In this document: positions 17,441-25,265 of the stretch, piece by piece | How positions within the stretch are numbered: the stretch's first letter is position 1 | Layout: each line of letters begins with the position of its first letter | Source: Cellvibrionales bacterium | GTDB taxonomy: Bacteria > Pseudomonadota > Gammaproteobacteria > Pseudomonadales > JAHEIH01 | Length of the DNA: 64,000 bases | Direction: 5' to 3' | Assembly: GCA_024639455.1 (NCBI GenBank) | Contig: JAHEIH010000008.1 | Location: 21,726 to 85,725 of the forward strand | Made by a program: the position numbers and the translations under genes | The notes under the pieces: model-generated | What the model was told of the DNA's origin: nothing | The model's input: the letters and a program-made list of their open reading frames with translations, nothing else | Database searches by the model: none

Positions 17441-17783
17441 CGTCTTCGGCTGGAATAATGGCGCGCAACACAAGACCGACGACGATCAAGGCTATCAACG
17501 TACCGACAAAGCTGGTAAGGATAAAGGCGGTCCACTGCCCATCGAAGTCGGCACCCAGGAAAAAAATGCCCACCGTCGTTGGGACAAATAATAGCGCTAG
17601 ATTTTGAATCAATGGGGTGCTCGCCTGCTGCAGGCTGTCGCTCATTTCACCGCGTACCACCAAGAAGGCAAACAGCAAAAACATGCCTAGCACCGGGCCT
17701 GGCACGAGAACGCCGAGCGCGAGTTTAAGGATTTCCCCTAGACACTGAAATAGTAGTAAGCAGGCGAATCCTTTAAGCCACAT
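17427..17783 (-). CDS. lrgA: LrgA/CidA family holin-like protein
   Basis: 118 residues with four predicted transmembrane helices. The family signature VPGPVLGMFLLFAFLV lies in the second helix region, followed by LALLFVPTTVGIFF. The ATG overlaps the stop of dsbB by one base (TAATG). Earlier in-frame TTG codons exist, but they fall inside dsbB and give a longer N-terminus than usual. It is coupled to lrgB downstream. What the pair moves across the membrane is not fixed by the sequence. Confidence 0.88.
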   Translation of the reverse strand: MWLKGFACLLLFQCLGEILKLALGVLVPGPVLGMFLLFAFLVVRGEMSDSLQQASTPLIQNLALLFVPTTVGIFFLGADFDGQWTAFILTSFVGTLIALIVVGLVLRAIIPAEDDGHA

Positions 17784-18286
17784 TACTGACGACGCAACAT
17801 TTGCCAAAGGTTAACGCCGCACAGGCCGATAAAGGCCACTAGCGTCCAGCCGGGGATGCTCAAACCCATGAAGGTCCACACTACCTCGGCGCAGTTGCCA
17901 TCGCCCTGCAGCATCACGCGCAGCGTGTCGGCTAAGGGAAAGGTTTCCAACATATATTCGAGGCTTGGGCCACAGGCGGGGACTTGGTCTTCGGGCAAGC
18001 TTTGCAGCCAAAGTTGGCGACTTGAAATAGCGCCACCGAGAATTGCTAACAACGCGCCTAGACCGGCGTAAACGCGGCGCATGACACCCGCAGGGTGGTG
18101 TAAAAAGGCCATGGTAGCCACCACGCCCACCGCCATGATGGCGACGCGCTGAGTCATACACAGTGGGCAGGGTTCAAGCCCCATGCTGTGCTCCATGTAA
18201 AGAGCAATGCCGATCAACACGGCACAGCCAGCGGCAATAATGAAGTTGCTAAGGCGAATTGGAAAAATTGACGCTATGCTAGACAT
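17783..18286 (-). CDS. dsbB: Disulfide bond formation protein DsbB
   Basis: 167 residues, four transmembrane helices. It reoxidises DsbA in the periplasm and passes electrons to quinones. The first cysteine pair is in EPCPLCMTQR, in the first periplasmic loop. The second periplasmic loop carries the partner pair in QVPACGPS and GDGNCAEV. The start is the ATG before SSIASIFPIRL, which gives the normal length; upstream in-frame residues run into the divergent gene's control region. dsbB is followed by lrgA with a TAATG junction, an unusual operon partner. No dsbA is in the window. Confidence 0.93.
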   Translation of the reverse strand: MSSIASIFPIRLSNFIIAAGCAVLIGIALYMEHSMGLEPCPLCMTQRVAIMAVGVVATMAFLHHPAGVMRRVYAGLGALLAILGGAISSRQLWLQSLPEDQVPACGPSLEYMLETFPLADTLRVMLQGDGNCAEVVWTFMGLSIPGWTLVAFIGLCGVNLWQMLRRQ

Positions 18287-18347
18287 ACTCGATTCACTTT
18301 TAAACGGATGGGCCATTATAGCCCGAAACTTTGATTTCTGAGACCCT

Positions 18348-18770
18348 ATGTCCCGATTTGCACCATTCACACTGCTAATGTTGTTAGCCTGTTGGCTCAG
18401 CGTGGCGCACGCGCAGGAGGAGGGAGAGCCCGCCGGTCCTGCTACCATGTATTACGAAATCGACCCGGCCTTCGTACTCAATTACGGCAATGGCACCAAC
18501 GGTCGCTTAAAGTTCATGCGTGTGGAGCTCACCCTGCGGCTCAACACCCGTGGCAGCGTAATAGGCGATGTCAATTTGCACATGCCAGCCATTCGCCACG
18601 CCATCATTATGTATCTCAGTAAACAAAGCGCTAAACGCATTAACGACGCCACCCAGCGCGATGCTATTCGGCTCGAGTTGCTGCGCGAAGTACAGATCGT
18701 ATTAGCTGAAGCAGGAACTACCGAAGGGGTAGAGGACCTGCTCTTCAACGCTTTTATTGTGCAACGTTAA
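18348..18770 (+). CDS. Exported FliL-like protein
   Basis: 140 residues with a signal peptide (about 1-22, ending AHAQ). The remainder resembles the periplasmic domain of FliL, the flagellar stator-associated protein: a YYEIDPAFVLNYG opening, an LKFMRVELTLRL strand, an HMPAIRHAIIMYLSKQSAKRIN helix and RDAIRLELLREVQIVLAE, then a short final strand. True FliL has an uncleaved N-terminal membrane helix, whereas here the hydrophobic segment looks cleavable. No flagellar genes are near. It diverges from dsbB and overlaps the end of gshA by 17 bp. It may be a stomatin-like periplasmic scaffold; the role is unknown. Confidence 0.72.
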   Translation: MSRFAPFTLLMLLACWLSVAHAQEEGEPAGPATMYYEIDPAFVLNYGNGTNGRLKFMRVELTLRLNTRGSVIGDVNLHMPAIRHAIIMYLSKQSAKRINDATQRDAIRLELLREVQIVLAEAGTTEGVEDLLFNAFIVQR

Positions 18771-20340
18771 GGTCGTAATTATCCCGGAAGTAACGCTGCC
18801 AGAACGCCTCAAAACTTTCGGTGTCCTTCTCTTCAATGTTGCGTTGGCGTTGTAGCGAGGCGAGAGTTTCCTGTTCGAAAAAAGCGGTTTTATCAGCGCT
18901 TAGGGGTTCGCTTCGGAACAGGGCGGCGTGAGCATCAGCGAGATCCATAGCGAATCTAAAATAGGAAATATCCTTGTTCTTGATGTCGCTAATAATGCGT
19001 GCCGAGGGGGTACAGTCTGGATCTTCGACCTTGCAACGCTGCTCGTAAATAGCGCGTTGCATGGTGTCGTTGTCAATGCCAAGTTCGTTCGCTAATGAAG
19101 CGATATCATCGAGCATGTCAGACGCCCAGTGGGTCACTGCCACCTCGCAGTAGTCGCGGGTGCTGTCCACCAATGTTGCTCCGGGCGCGCGGCCTTCGTT
19201 GACGATGCGGCGACGGTTCTCGGTAAAGCTCTGGTATTCACGTTCATCGCAGTATGGGCTTTCTTTTAATAAGCAAAAGAGCAGGAAGGCATCGATGAAG
19301 TGAATTTGAGTGGCATCGATGCCCAGTGGTAAATAGGGATTGACGTCGATACAGCGCACCTCGATGTACTCAATGCCACCGCGGCGCAGTGCCGCCGTCG
19401 GTGTCTCGCCAGAGGCGGCGGTGCGTTTGGGGCGGATGGTCGAGTAGAATTCGTTTTCGATTTGCAGCAGGCTCTCGTTCAGTTGCAGAAAGTTACCCTC
19501 GCCATCGCGACTGCCAATGGCTTGATAGGCAGGCACAGGATCTTGAATCGCTGCCACCAAGTCGTCGCAGTAGCGATCTAGATGGTTGTAACACACGCTG
19601 AGGTTTTCCTGCGCGTTACTGGTATAGCCCAAGTCGCCCATGCGCAATGAGGTGCCAAAGAGCAGGCCATAGGTGCCGTGATCGATAGCTGTTAAATGGT
19701 GCTCGCGGTCACCGAGGAAGGACTTACACACGGCCGGTGAGGCGCCAAATAAATAGATCAACAACCACGAGTAGCGACGGAAGTTACGGATTAACCCGAG
19801 GTATTTTTCATCGATGAAGGCCTGTCGTTTACCGCTGTAGCCCTGCTCGGCGATCAGCGCGTCCCAGAAAGCATCGTCGACAGAAAAGTTGTAGTGGATG
19901 CCGGCTATGGTTTGCATCAAGCGGCCATAGCGATTACCCAGGCCAATGCGGTAGATCTCTTTTAACTGGGCGATATTTGAGCGGCCATAGCGGGCAATGG
20001 GGATGTTGTGATCACCCGGCAGAATACATGGCATGCTGGCTGTCCACAGCAGTTCTTCGCCGATGTTGGCGTAGGTAAAGCGATGAACATCGTCTAACAC
20101 TTGCAGCACGTCATTCGCGCTGGCGCCCACGGGGGTAATAAACTCCAGCAGCGCTTCCGAGAAGTCGGTGGTGATATGGCTATGAGTAAGGGCCGAACCC
20201 AGTGCCGTTGGATGGGGCTGCTGGGATAGTTGGCCACTGGGTTCAAGGCGCAGAGTTTCCTTCTCGATGCCGCGCTGCAGGCTGGCTGAAACCGGCTTGC
20301 CAAGCCGTGCGGCGAGGGCGGCAGGGGATACGATAGTCAA
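18754..20340 (-). CDS. gshA: Glutamate-cysteine ligase
   Basis: 528 residues, the length of the gammaproteobacterial GshA class. It joins glutamate and cysteine with ATP in the first step of glutathione synthesis in the cytoplasm. The early RGIEKETLR motif carries the metal- and glutamate-binding glutamates. Further family blocks are HSHITTDFSEALLEFITP, GIHYNFSVDDAFW and EVRCIDVNPYLPLGID. It starts two bases after the stop of the upstream diguanylate cyclase gene, so the two are cotranscribed. gshB is not in the window. Confidence 0.96.
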   Translation of the reverse strand: MTIVSPAALAARLGKPVSASLQRGIEKETLRLEPSGQLSQQPHPTALGSALTHSHITTDFSEALLEFITPVGASANDVLQVLDDVHRFTYANIGEELLWTASMPCILPGDHNIPIARYGRSNIAQLKEIYRIGLGNRYGRLMQTIAGIHYNFSVDDAFWDALIAEQGYSGKRQAFIDEKYLGLIRNFRRYSWLLIYLFGASPAVCKSFLGDREHHLTAIDHGTYGLLFGTSLRMGDLGYTSNAQENLSVCYNHLDRYCDDLVAAIQDPVPAYQAIGSRDGEGNFLQLNESLLQIENEFYSTIRPKRTAASGETPTAALRRGGIEYIEVRCIDVNPYLPLGIDATQIHFIDAFLLFCLLKESPYCDEREYQSFTENRRRIVNEGRAPGATLVDSTRDYCEVAVTHWASDMLDDIASLANELGIDNDTMQRAIYEQRCKVEDPDCTPSARIISDIKNKDISYFRFAMDLADAHAALFRSEPLSADKTAFFEQETLASLQRQRNIEEKDTESFEAFWQRYFRDNYDLNVAQ

Positions 20341-20342
20341 TG

Positions 20343-22247
20343 TTATTCCTCGTCGCTAGATGTTTTTATCGGGCGGTAGGTATGAACCTGGCCGCGCTTG
20401 TGTTCTTTGGCGTGGTGCAGGGCAACAACGACGCGGTTGATCAGTTCTTCCGTAGCGGTGCTATCTTCGTTTGGTATGGTGGCTTGCACACCGGCTGTCA
20501 CCGAAAACCCAATGGATTGGCCGCCAATTTCTAGCGCTTCATTATGGATGTGAGCCAAAAATTGCTCGGCCATAGCGGTCGCTTCTGTAAGGTCGCAGTC
20601 AGGCAACAACAACACAAACTCATCACCGCCATAGCGTGCGGCGATATCACTTTGACGGCGCACGCTGTCACCGAGCTTGTGGGCAAAGTGGAACAGCCAC
20701 TGATCGCCAGCCGCACGTCCAAAGTCGCGGTTGACGATTTTAGAACCGTCCATATCGAACAGGATGAGCGCCATCGGGCGCTGTTCACGCAGGCAGCGAC
20801 TCCACTCGATATTGAGCTGGTTTTCAAAATAGGCACGACTGTAAATACCGGTGGTCTTGTCGACAAAGGTGGCTGCCTGAAGTTCTCCGCGCACTGACAT
20901 CAGCTCTTTCTGCTGTTGTCGTAGATCGCGAGTTTTGCGCGAAATCTCTTCTTGCAAGTGTTCCGATAAGAAGCGAGATTCGTTAAGCGCATTATTAAAG
21001 CGCAGCCCAATGAATTGGCTCTGTAGGAAAACAAACATAACAACCGCCACTTGAATAGCTAAGCGCGATTCGTTGTGAAGGGTATAGCTGAGTGGTTGCA
21101 GTAGCATGGCGATGCCCAGCGCCATCAAACCGACCAATAGCCACAGCGATCCCGGTTCTCGGTACTGCCATGCGCGGTAAGCTTCGAGAATACTGCGGAA
21201 CATATTGTAGGTGAATAATGCCGCCAAAACCGGCGCAAAAAGCGTGAAATCTGCTGCTGAGAAGAATAGGATGAACACGCCAAACAACCACAATACCATG
21301 CGTTGATAGCGCTCTAATTTGCTTTCATTGCGACGTTTAAGCGCGCCTAGGCAAAGCCGGTGCAATGCCGGGGCAAAAAATAGTAAACCTAGATAGCGCA
21401 GTTTGTAGTGCAGCTCAAAACTCGTGCTCGATGGGTCAGGGAACAACACTTCCAACATCGACTCGGATGAAATGAAGAACACCGCGCCGGTAACGCAAAC
21501 GGCGATCAGCCACTTGCTAGATGATTCGATGGGGTTTTGGATGCTGAGACCTAGGCTGTAAAGTCCGACGCCAAGAAGAATGCCCAGTGTCATCATAGTG
21601 GTGGCGACGGTTTGCAGTTCCGAGGTTTTGAGTGCGGCAGCTGTGCCGAGTTCGATGCGGTCGCAGATACCGCCGTCACGCAAGTGGAAATTACTGACGT
21701 TGATCACCAGTATCGACTCGCCGCGCAGGTCGGTAGGTAAGTTAATGATGACCGGGCGGATGTGAGGCACGGTGTCGCTGTCGTCGTTACCGGGGGTGCC
21801 CACCTGCCCCAGTTGGCGCCATTGGCCGTTGCTGTCACGCAGCTGAATGTCAGCACTAGAGCAGATACGGTTAAGGTGCAGCGCTAAGGGGCGCTCGGGA
21901 AGGTGGTTAATGGTCAGTGCGTAGCCGGCGTGCCCCATGTTGCTGAAGACCCAGCGTTCGCTGTCATTTTGGGGTACGCCCCACAGGTCTGGAATTTCAC
22001 GGGTCGTGGTGATGCTGTCAACGTTGTCGGGGGTGATTTTAACGCCGGGGCTATAGCGCCACATGCCATTCAAGTTGAGAATGGGATGGCGACCAATATG
22101 CCATTGCTGCAGATTGAGGACGCCGTTGTCGACCCGCGGTTCGACAGCAAATGTGGAGTCATTGGCAAACGCTGGTGGGACGAGTGCCAACAACATCAAA
22201 ACGATGATCGCGCTGGCGCGTTGCAGTGTGCGTAGGCAGTGGTCCAT
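20343..22247 (-). CDS. Diguanylate cyclase with 7TMR-DISM sensor
   Basis: 634 residues from the ATG before DHCLRTLQRAS; upstream in-frame residues are atypical. There is a signal peptide (ending near AFAND), then a periplasmic 7TMR-DISM extracellular domain of beta-sandwich type (about 30-170) with WRYSPG and several tryptophans. Seven transmembrane helices span about 190-390, a short coiled coil about 395-435, and the GGDEF domain covers the last 170 residues. The active-site motif is intact (RYGGDEFVLLLPD), and RQSD five residues before it is the product-inhibition site. It should make cyclic-di-GMP in response to a periplasmic ligand, possibly a carbohydrate. Gene order on this strand is moaA, this gene, gshA. 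Confidence 0.9.
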   Translation of the reverse strand: MDHCLRTLQRASAIIVLMLLALVPPAFANDSTFAVEPRVDNGVLNLQQWHIGRHPILNLNGMWRYSPGVKITPDNVDSITTTREIPDLWGVPQNDSERWVFSNMGHAGYALTINHLPERPLALHLNRICSSADIQLRDSNGQWRQLGQVGTPGNDDSDTVPHIRPVIINLPTDLRGESILVINVSNFHLRDGGICDRIELGTAAALKTSELQTVATTMMTLGILLGVGLYSLGLSIQNPIESSSKWLIAVCVTGAVFFISSESMLEVLFPDPSSTSFELHYKLRYLGLLFFAPALHRLCLGALKRRNESKLERYQRMVLWLFGVFILFFSAADFTLFAPVLAALFTYNMFRSILEAYRAWQYREPGSLWLLVGLMALGIAMLLQPLSYTLHNESRLAIQVAVVMFVFLQSQFIGLRFNNALNESRFLSEHLQEEISRKTRDLRQQQKELMSVRGELQAATFVDKTTGIYSRAYFENQLNIEWSRCLREQRPMALILFDMDGSKIVNRDFGRAAGDQWLFHFAHKLGDSVRRQSDIAARYGGDEFVLLLPDCDLTEATAMAEQFLAHIHNEALEIGGQSIGFSVTAGVQATIPNEDSTATEELINRVVVALHHAKEHKRGQVHTYRPIKTSSDEE

Positions 22248-22303
22248 TGCTAGATTCCAGTTCGGCGTGAGCCGTTTAATTGTATGCCAGTGTGAGGAAC
22301 AAA

Positions 22304-23293
22304 TCACCCGCCGGTTGCATTCATGAAGCGCACGATGTCTACCGGCGCGTCCAGATCAAAATGGTGCTTCTCGGGTTTGCTCGACATCGCACCGATGATG
22401 GCCGCTTTCAGTGCGGGTAGTGTGTCCCCTTCGCCGCGTACGATGGCGCGTAAATCAAGCGCGTCTTCATTGCCTAAGCAGAGTAATAGTTTGCCTTCGG
22501 CCGTCACGCGGACGCGGTTACAGGCGCCGCAAAAATTATTGCTGTGCGGTGATATGAACCCCACGCGGCTGAGGCTATCGGCCATGCTAAAGTAGCGCGA
22601 TGGACCGCCGGTGTGGTGGTCGCTCGCGGTCAGCGGGTAGCGGCTTTCAATGATCGCGCGGATATCATCGCTTGGCATAAAGGCCAGCGCGCGGTCGTGC
22701 TCAACAATGGTACCGAGCGGCATTTCTTCGATGAAGCTGATGTCGATAGCGCGTTGACGGGCAAAATCGACCAGGTCGAGAATTTCGTCGTCGTTGCGCC
22801 CGCGCAGTACTACCGCGTTAATTTTAAGGCCCTTAAAGCCCGCCTCAATCGCGGCGTCGATGCCGTCAATCACCGTGGCGACATCGCCGGTGCGCGTCAG
22901 TTGTTTAAAGCGCTCGGGTTGCAGGCTGTCCAGACTGACATTGATGCGTTGTACGCCGGCACGCTTTAGCTCGGGCGCGTAGCGGCGCAATTTTGAGGCG
23001 TTGGTCGATAGGCAAAGTTCGCGCAGGCCTTCGATGGCGGCGATTTTCTCGACGGCGTGCACGATGTCTTTGCGCACCAGGGGTTCTCCGCCGGTGAGGC
23101 GTATCTTTTCGACGCCTAGCTCGACAAAGGCACGCGCTACTAACGACAGTTCTTCAAAGCACAGCACGTCTTTGCGCGGTACAAAGGTCATGTCTTCAGC
23201 CATGCAGTAGACACAGCGAAAATCGCAGCGATCCGTAACGGAAAGCCGCAAGTAGGTAATTTGTCTGCCAAAACTATCGCTAAGCTGATTCAT
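22304..23293 (-). CDS. moaA: GTP 3',8-cyclase MoaA (molybdenum cofactor synthesis)
   Basis: A 329-residue radical SAM enzyme that turns GTP into 3',8-cyclo-GTP with MoaC, the first step to molybdopterin. The radical SAM cluster cysteines are in CDFRCVYC near the N-terminus. The SAM-binding RLTGGEPLVRKD follows, and the second 4Fe-4S cluster lies in FCGACNRVRVTAEGKLLLC. The chain ends in the Gly-Gly needed for activity (NATGG). No moaC, moaD, moaE or molybdoenzyme is nearby, so moaA stands alone here. It diverges from the anion transporter. Confidence 0.96.
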   Translation of the reverse strand: MNQLSDSFGRQITYLRLSVTDRCDFRCVYCMAEDMTFVPRKDVLCFEELSLVARAFVELGVEKIRLTGGEPLVRKDIVHAVEKIAAIEGLRELCLSTNASKLRRYAPELKRAGVQRINVSLDSLQPERFKQLTRTGDVATVIDGIDAAIEAGFKGLKINAVVLRGRNDDEILDLVDFARQRAIDISFIEEMPLGTIVEHDRALAFMPSDDIRAIIESRYPLTASDHHTGGPSRYFSMADSLSRVGFISPHSNNFCGACNRVRVTAEGKLLLCLGNEDALDLRAIVRGEGDTLPALKAAIIGAMSSKPEKHHFDLDAPVDIVRFMNATGG

Positions 23294-23379
23294 TTGCGCA
23301 TAATAGCAGATAAATGAGCGCTGGCAGATATGTCACTAGACGCCGACTTACGCAGAAACGACGCATTAAAAGGAGTGTG

Positions 23380-24771
23380 ATGATGGGGCAGGCGAAAACT
23401 TCGCTGTGGGTGATGGCCGGGCCAGTGTTGGCACTCCTTACTGGCGTGCTGGTCATGCAGTCTGGGCAGCCACAAGACAGTGCCATTACCGCTGCTATTA
23501 CCGCGTGGTGCGTGCTGTGGTGGCTTACTGAAGCCGTGCCCATTCCTGTGACATCGCTGCTACCGATCGCCGCCTTTCCCTTGCTCAACGTACTCTCGCC
23601 GCAACAGGTCGCGCAGGCCTATGGCAGCCCGTTGGTTTTATTGATGCTGGGCGGCTGTTTGTTATCGTTGGCTATGACATCTACCGGCGCCCACCGCCGA
23701 GTGGCGCTATTAATGGTGAAGATGGTGGGAGCCGAACACCCTCGTCACCTAGTGTGGGGGTTCATGCTGGCGGCCGCCTTCCTCAGTATGTGGATTTCCA
23801 ATACGGCGACGGCTTTGGTTCTGCTGCCCATTGCGGTGGCGGCGGTGCAAGACAGTGGCGACGAGAGCGTCGCTACCGCACTATTTTTAGGTATCGCCTA
23901 TGCCTGCAGCATCGGAGGCATGGCTACTCCCATCGGCACACCGCCCAATCTCGTCTTTATGCAGGTCTATCAACAACAAACAGGCACCGACGTTGGCTTT
24001 TTACAATGGATGATGTGGGCCATGCCAGCGGTTGTTGTGTTACTGCCGCTAGCGGCTTGGGTATTAACGCGCCATCTTAAGGGCGCCATCGAGGCTCAGG
24101 ATATTCAACTGGGACCGTGGCGCAGTGAAGAGCGCCGCGTGCTGTGGGTATTTGGTTTTACCGCCTTGGCGTGGATGACGCGCACCGACCCTTGGGGTGG
24201 CTGGAAAACGTGGTTGGATCTTCCCTGGGCCAACGATGCATCGGTGGCCTTATTAGCGGTGGTGCTGTTGTTTGCACTGCCCAAAGCAAAGGGGGAGAGT
24301 GAGCGCCTACTGTCGTGGCAGGCTACGCGTGATGTCCCTTGGGGGGTGATGCTGTTGTTCGCTGGCGGGCTTGCTATTGCCGCGGCCTTTAAAGAGACGG
24401 GTTTGAGTCAGTTGGTGGCTGAGCAGTTGGCTGGCGCCACCACGCTTCCGCCGCTACTCATGGTGCTATTGATCTGTCTATTGGTCACCTTTTTAACCGA
24501 GGTGACCAGCAATACCGCCAGTGCAAGCTTGTTGTTACCGATTCTTGCGGCGGCGGCTGTAGTGGCTGATATCGCCCCATTGGCCTTGATGCTGCCAGCG
24601 GTGCTGAGCGCTTCGTGCGCATTCATGTTGCCCATAGCAACGCCGCCTAATGCGGTGGTGTTTAGTTCCGGGTTTATCTCGGCGGCCGATATGGCCAAGG
24701 TGGGGTGGCGCTTGAATGTATTAGGAGCGATCGTCATCACCGCGGTGATGACGATCATTGGCGTGGTTTAA
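23380..24771 (+). CDS. SLC13 / DASS family sodium-anion symporter
   Basis: 463 residues with about 11-12 transmembrane segments arranged as an inverted repeat. Both SNT-type substrate and sodium motifs are present: SMWISNTATALVLLPIA and TEVTSNTASASLLLPI, with the re-entrant ATPIGTPPN and ATPPNAVVFSSG loops that mark divalent-anion carriers. Likely substrates are dicarboxylates such as succinate or inorganic sulfate; the sequence does not decide. AGGAG lies just before the chosen ATG; an upstream frame extension is rich in arginine and has no such site. A lone gene, convergent with the peroxiredoxin gene. Confidence 0.87.
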   Translation: MMGQAKTSLWVMAGPVLALLTGVLVMQSGQPQDSAITAAITAWCVLWWLTEAVPIPVTSLLPIAAFPLLNVLSPQQVAQAYGSPLVLLMLGGCLLSLAMTSTGAHRRVALLMVKMVGAEHPRHLVWGFMLAAAFLSMWISNTATALVLLPIAVAAVQDSGDESVATALFLGIAYACSIGGMATPIGTPPNLVFMQVYQQQTGTDVGFLQWMMWAMPAVVVLLPLAAWVLTRHLKGAIEAQDIQLGPWRSEERRVLWVFGFTALAWMTRTDPWGGWKTWLDLPWANDASVALLAVVLLFALPKAKGESERLLSWQATRDVPWGVMLLFAGGLAIAAAFKETGLSQLVAEQLAGATTLPPLLMVLLICLLVTFLTEVTSNTASASLLLPILAAAAVVADIAPLALMLPAVLSASCAFMLPIATPPNAVVFSSGFISAADMAKVGWRLNVLGAIVITAVMTIIGVV

Positions 24772-25244
24772 AGCAGCGCGAGAATGCTTTCTGCTGAGCT
24801 CTTATCCAGACCGCCGCCCTCGTCGACATTCAGGGCGGTAATTTCACCATTGTCTACAATCATTGCGTAGCGGCAGCTGCGCTTACCCATGCCAAAGCCT
24901 TCAGCGTCCAGTACCAGATCCAACGCGCAAGCCAACTCACCGTTGCCGTCGGCCGCCATCACAATTTGCTCGGCGTTGGAGGCGTTACCCCACGCGTTCA
25001 TAACAAATACGTCGTTCACCGAGGTGCAAACGATGGCGTCAACGCCTTTGGCTTTCAGCGTGTCAGCGTGTACCACGTAACCGGGCAGGTGAGCCGCAGA
25101 GCAGGTGGGTGTAAACGCACCGGGTACGGCAAACAGTACCACTTTCTTGCCGGCACAGAAGTCCGCAATATTTAAGGCCTCGGGACCTTCGGCACCCATC
25201 ACCGAAAGCGTAATTGAGGGGATTTTATCGCCAATAGCAGCCAT
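24768..25244 (-). CDS. Peroxiredoxin, Prx5/AhpE-like (redoxin)
   Basis: 158 residues of the thioredoxin fold. The peroxidatic cysteine is C48 in PGAFTPTCSAAHLPGY, the typical P-x3-T-x2-C motif, and the catalytic arginine is in KRSCRYAMIV. It reduces hydrogen peroxide and organic peroxides using thioredoxin or glutaredoxin. The sequence falls in the Prx5 class, with the long segment after TPTCSAAHLPGY, the NDVFVMNAW motif and no fused glutaredoxin domain. It has its own ribosome-binding site (AGAGAG) and overlaps the transporter gene by 4 bp on the opposite strand. A cytosolic stress enzyme fed by TrxA is likely. Confidence 0.92.
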   Translation of the reverse strand: MAAIGDKIPSITLSVMGAEGPEALNIADFCAGKKVVLFAVPGAFTPTCSAAHLPGYVVHADTLKAKGVDAIVCTSVNDVFVMNAWGNASNAEQIVMAADGNGELACALDLVLDAEGFGMGKRSCRYAMIVDNGEITALNVDEGGGLDKSSAESILALL

Positions 25245-25265
25245 TGTTTTCTCTCTTTAGTCTGA

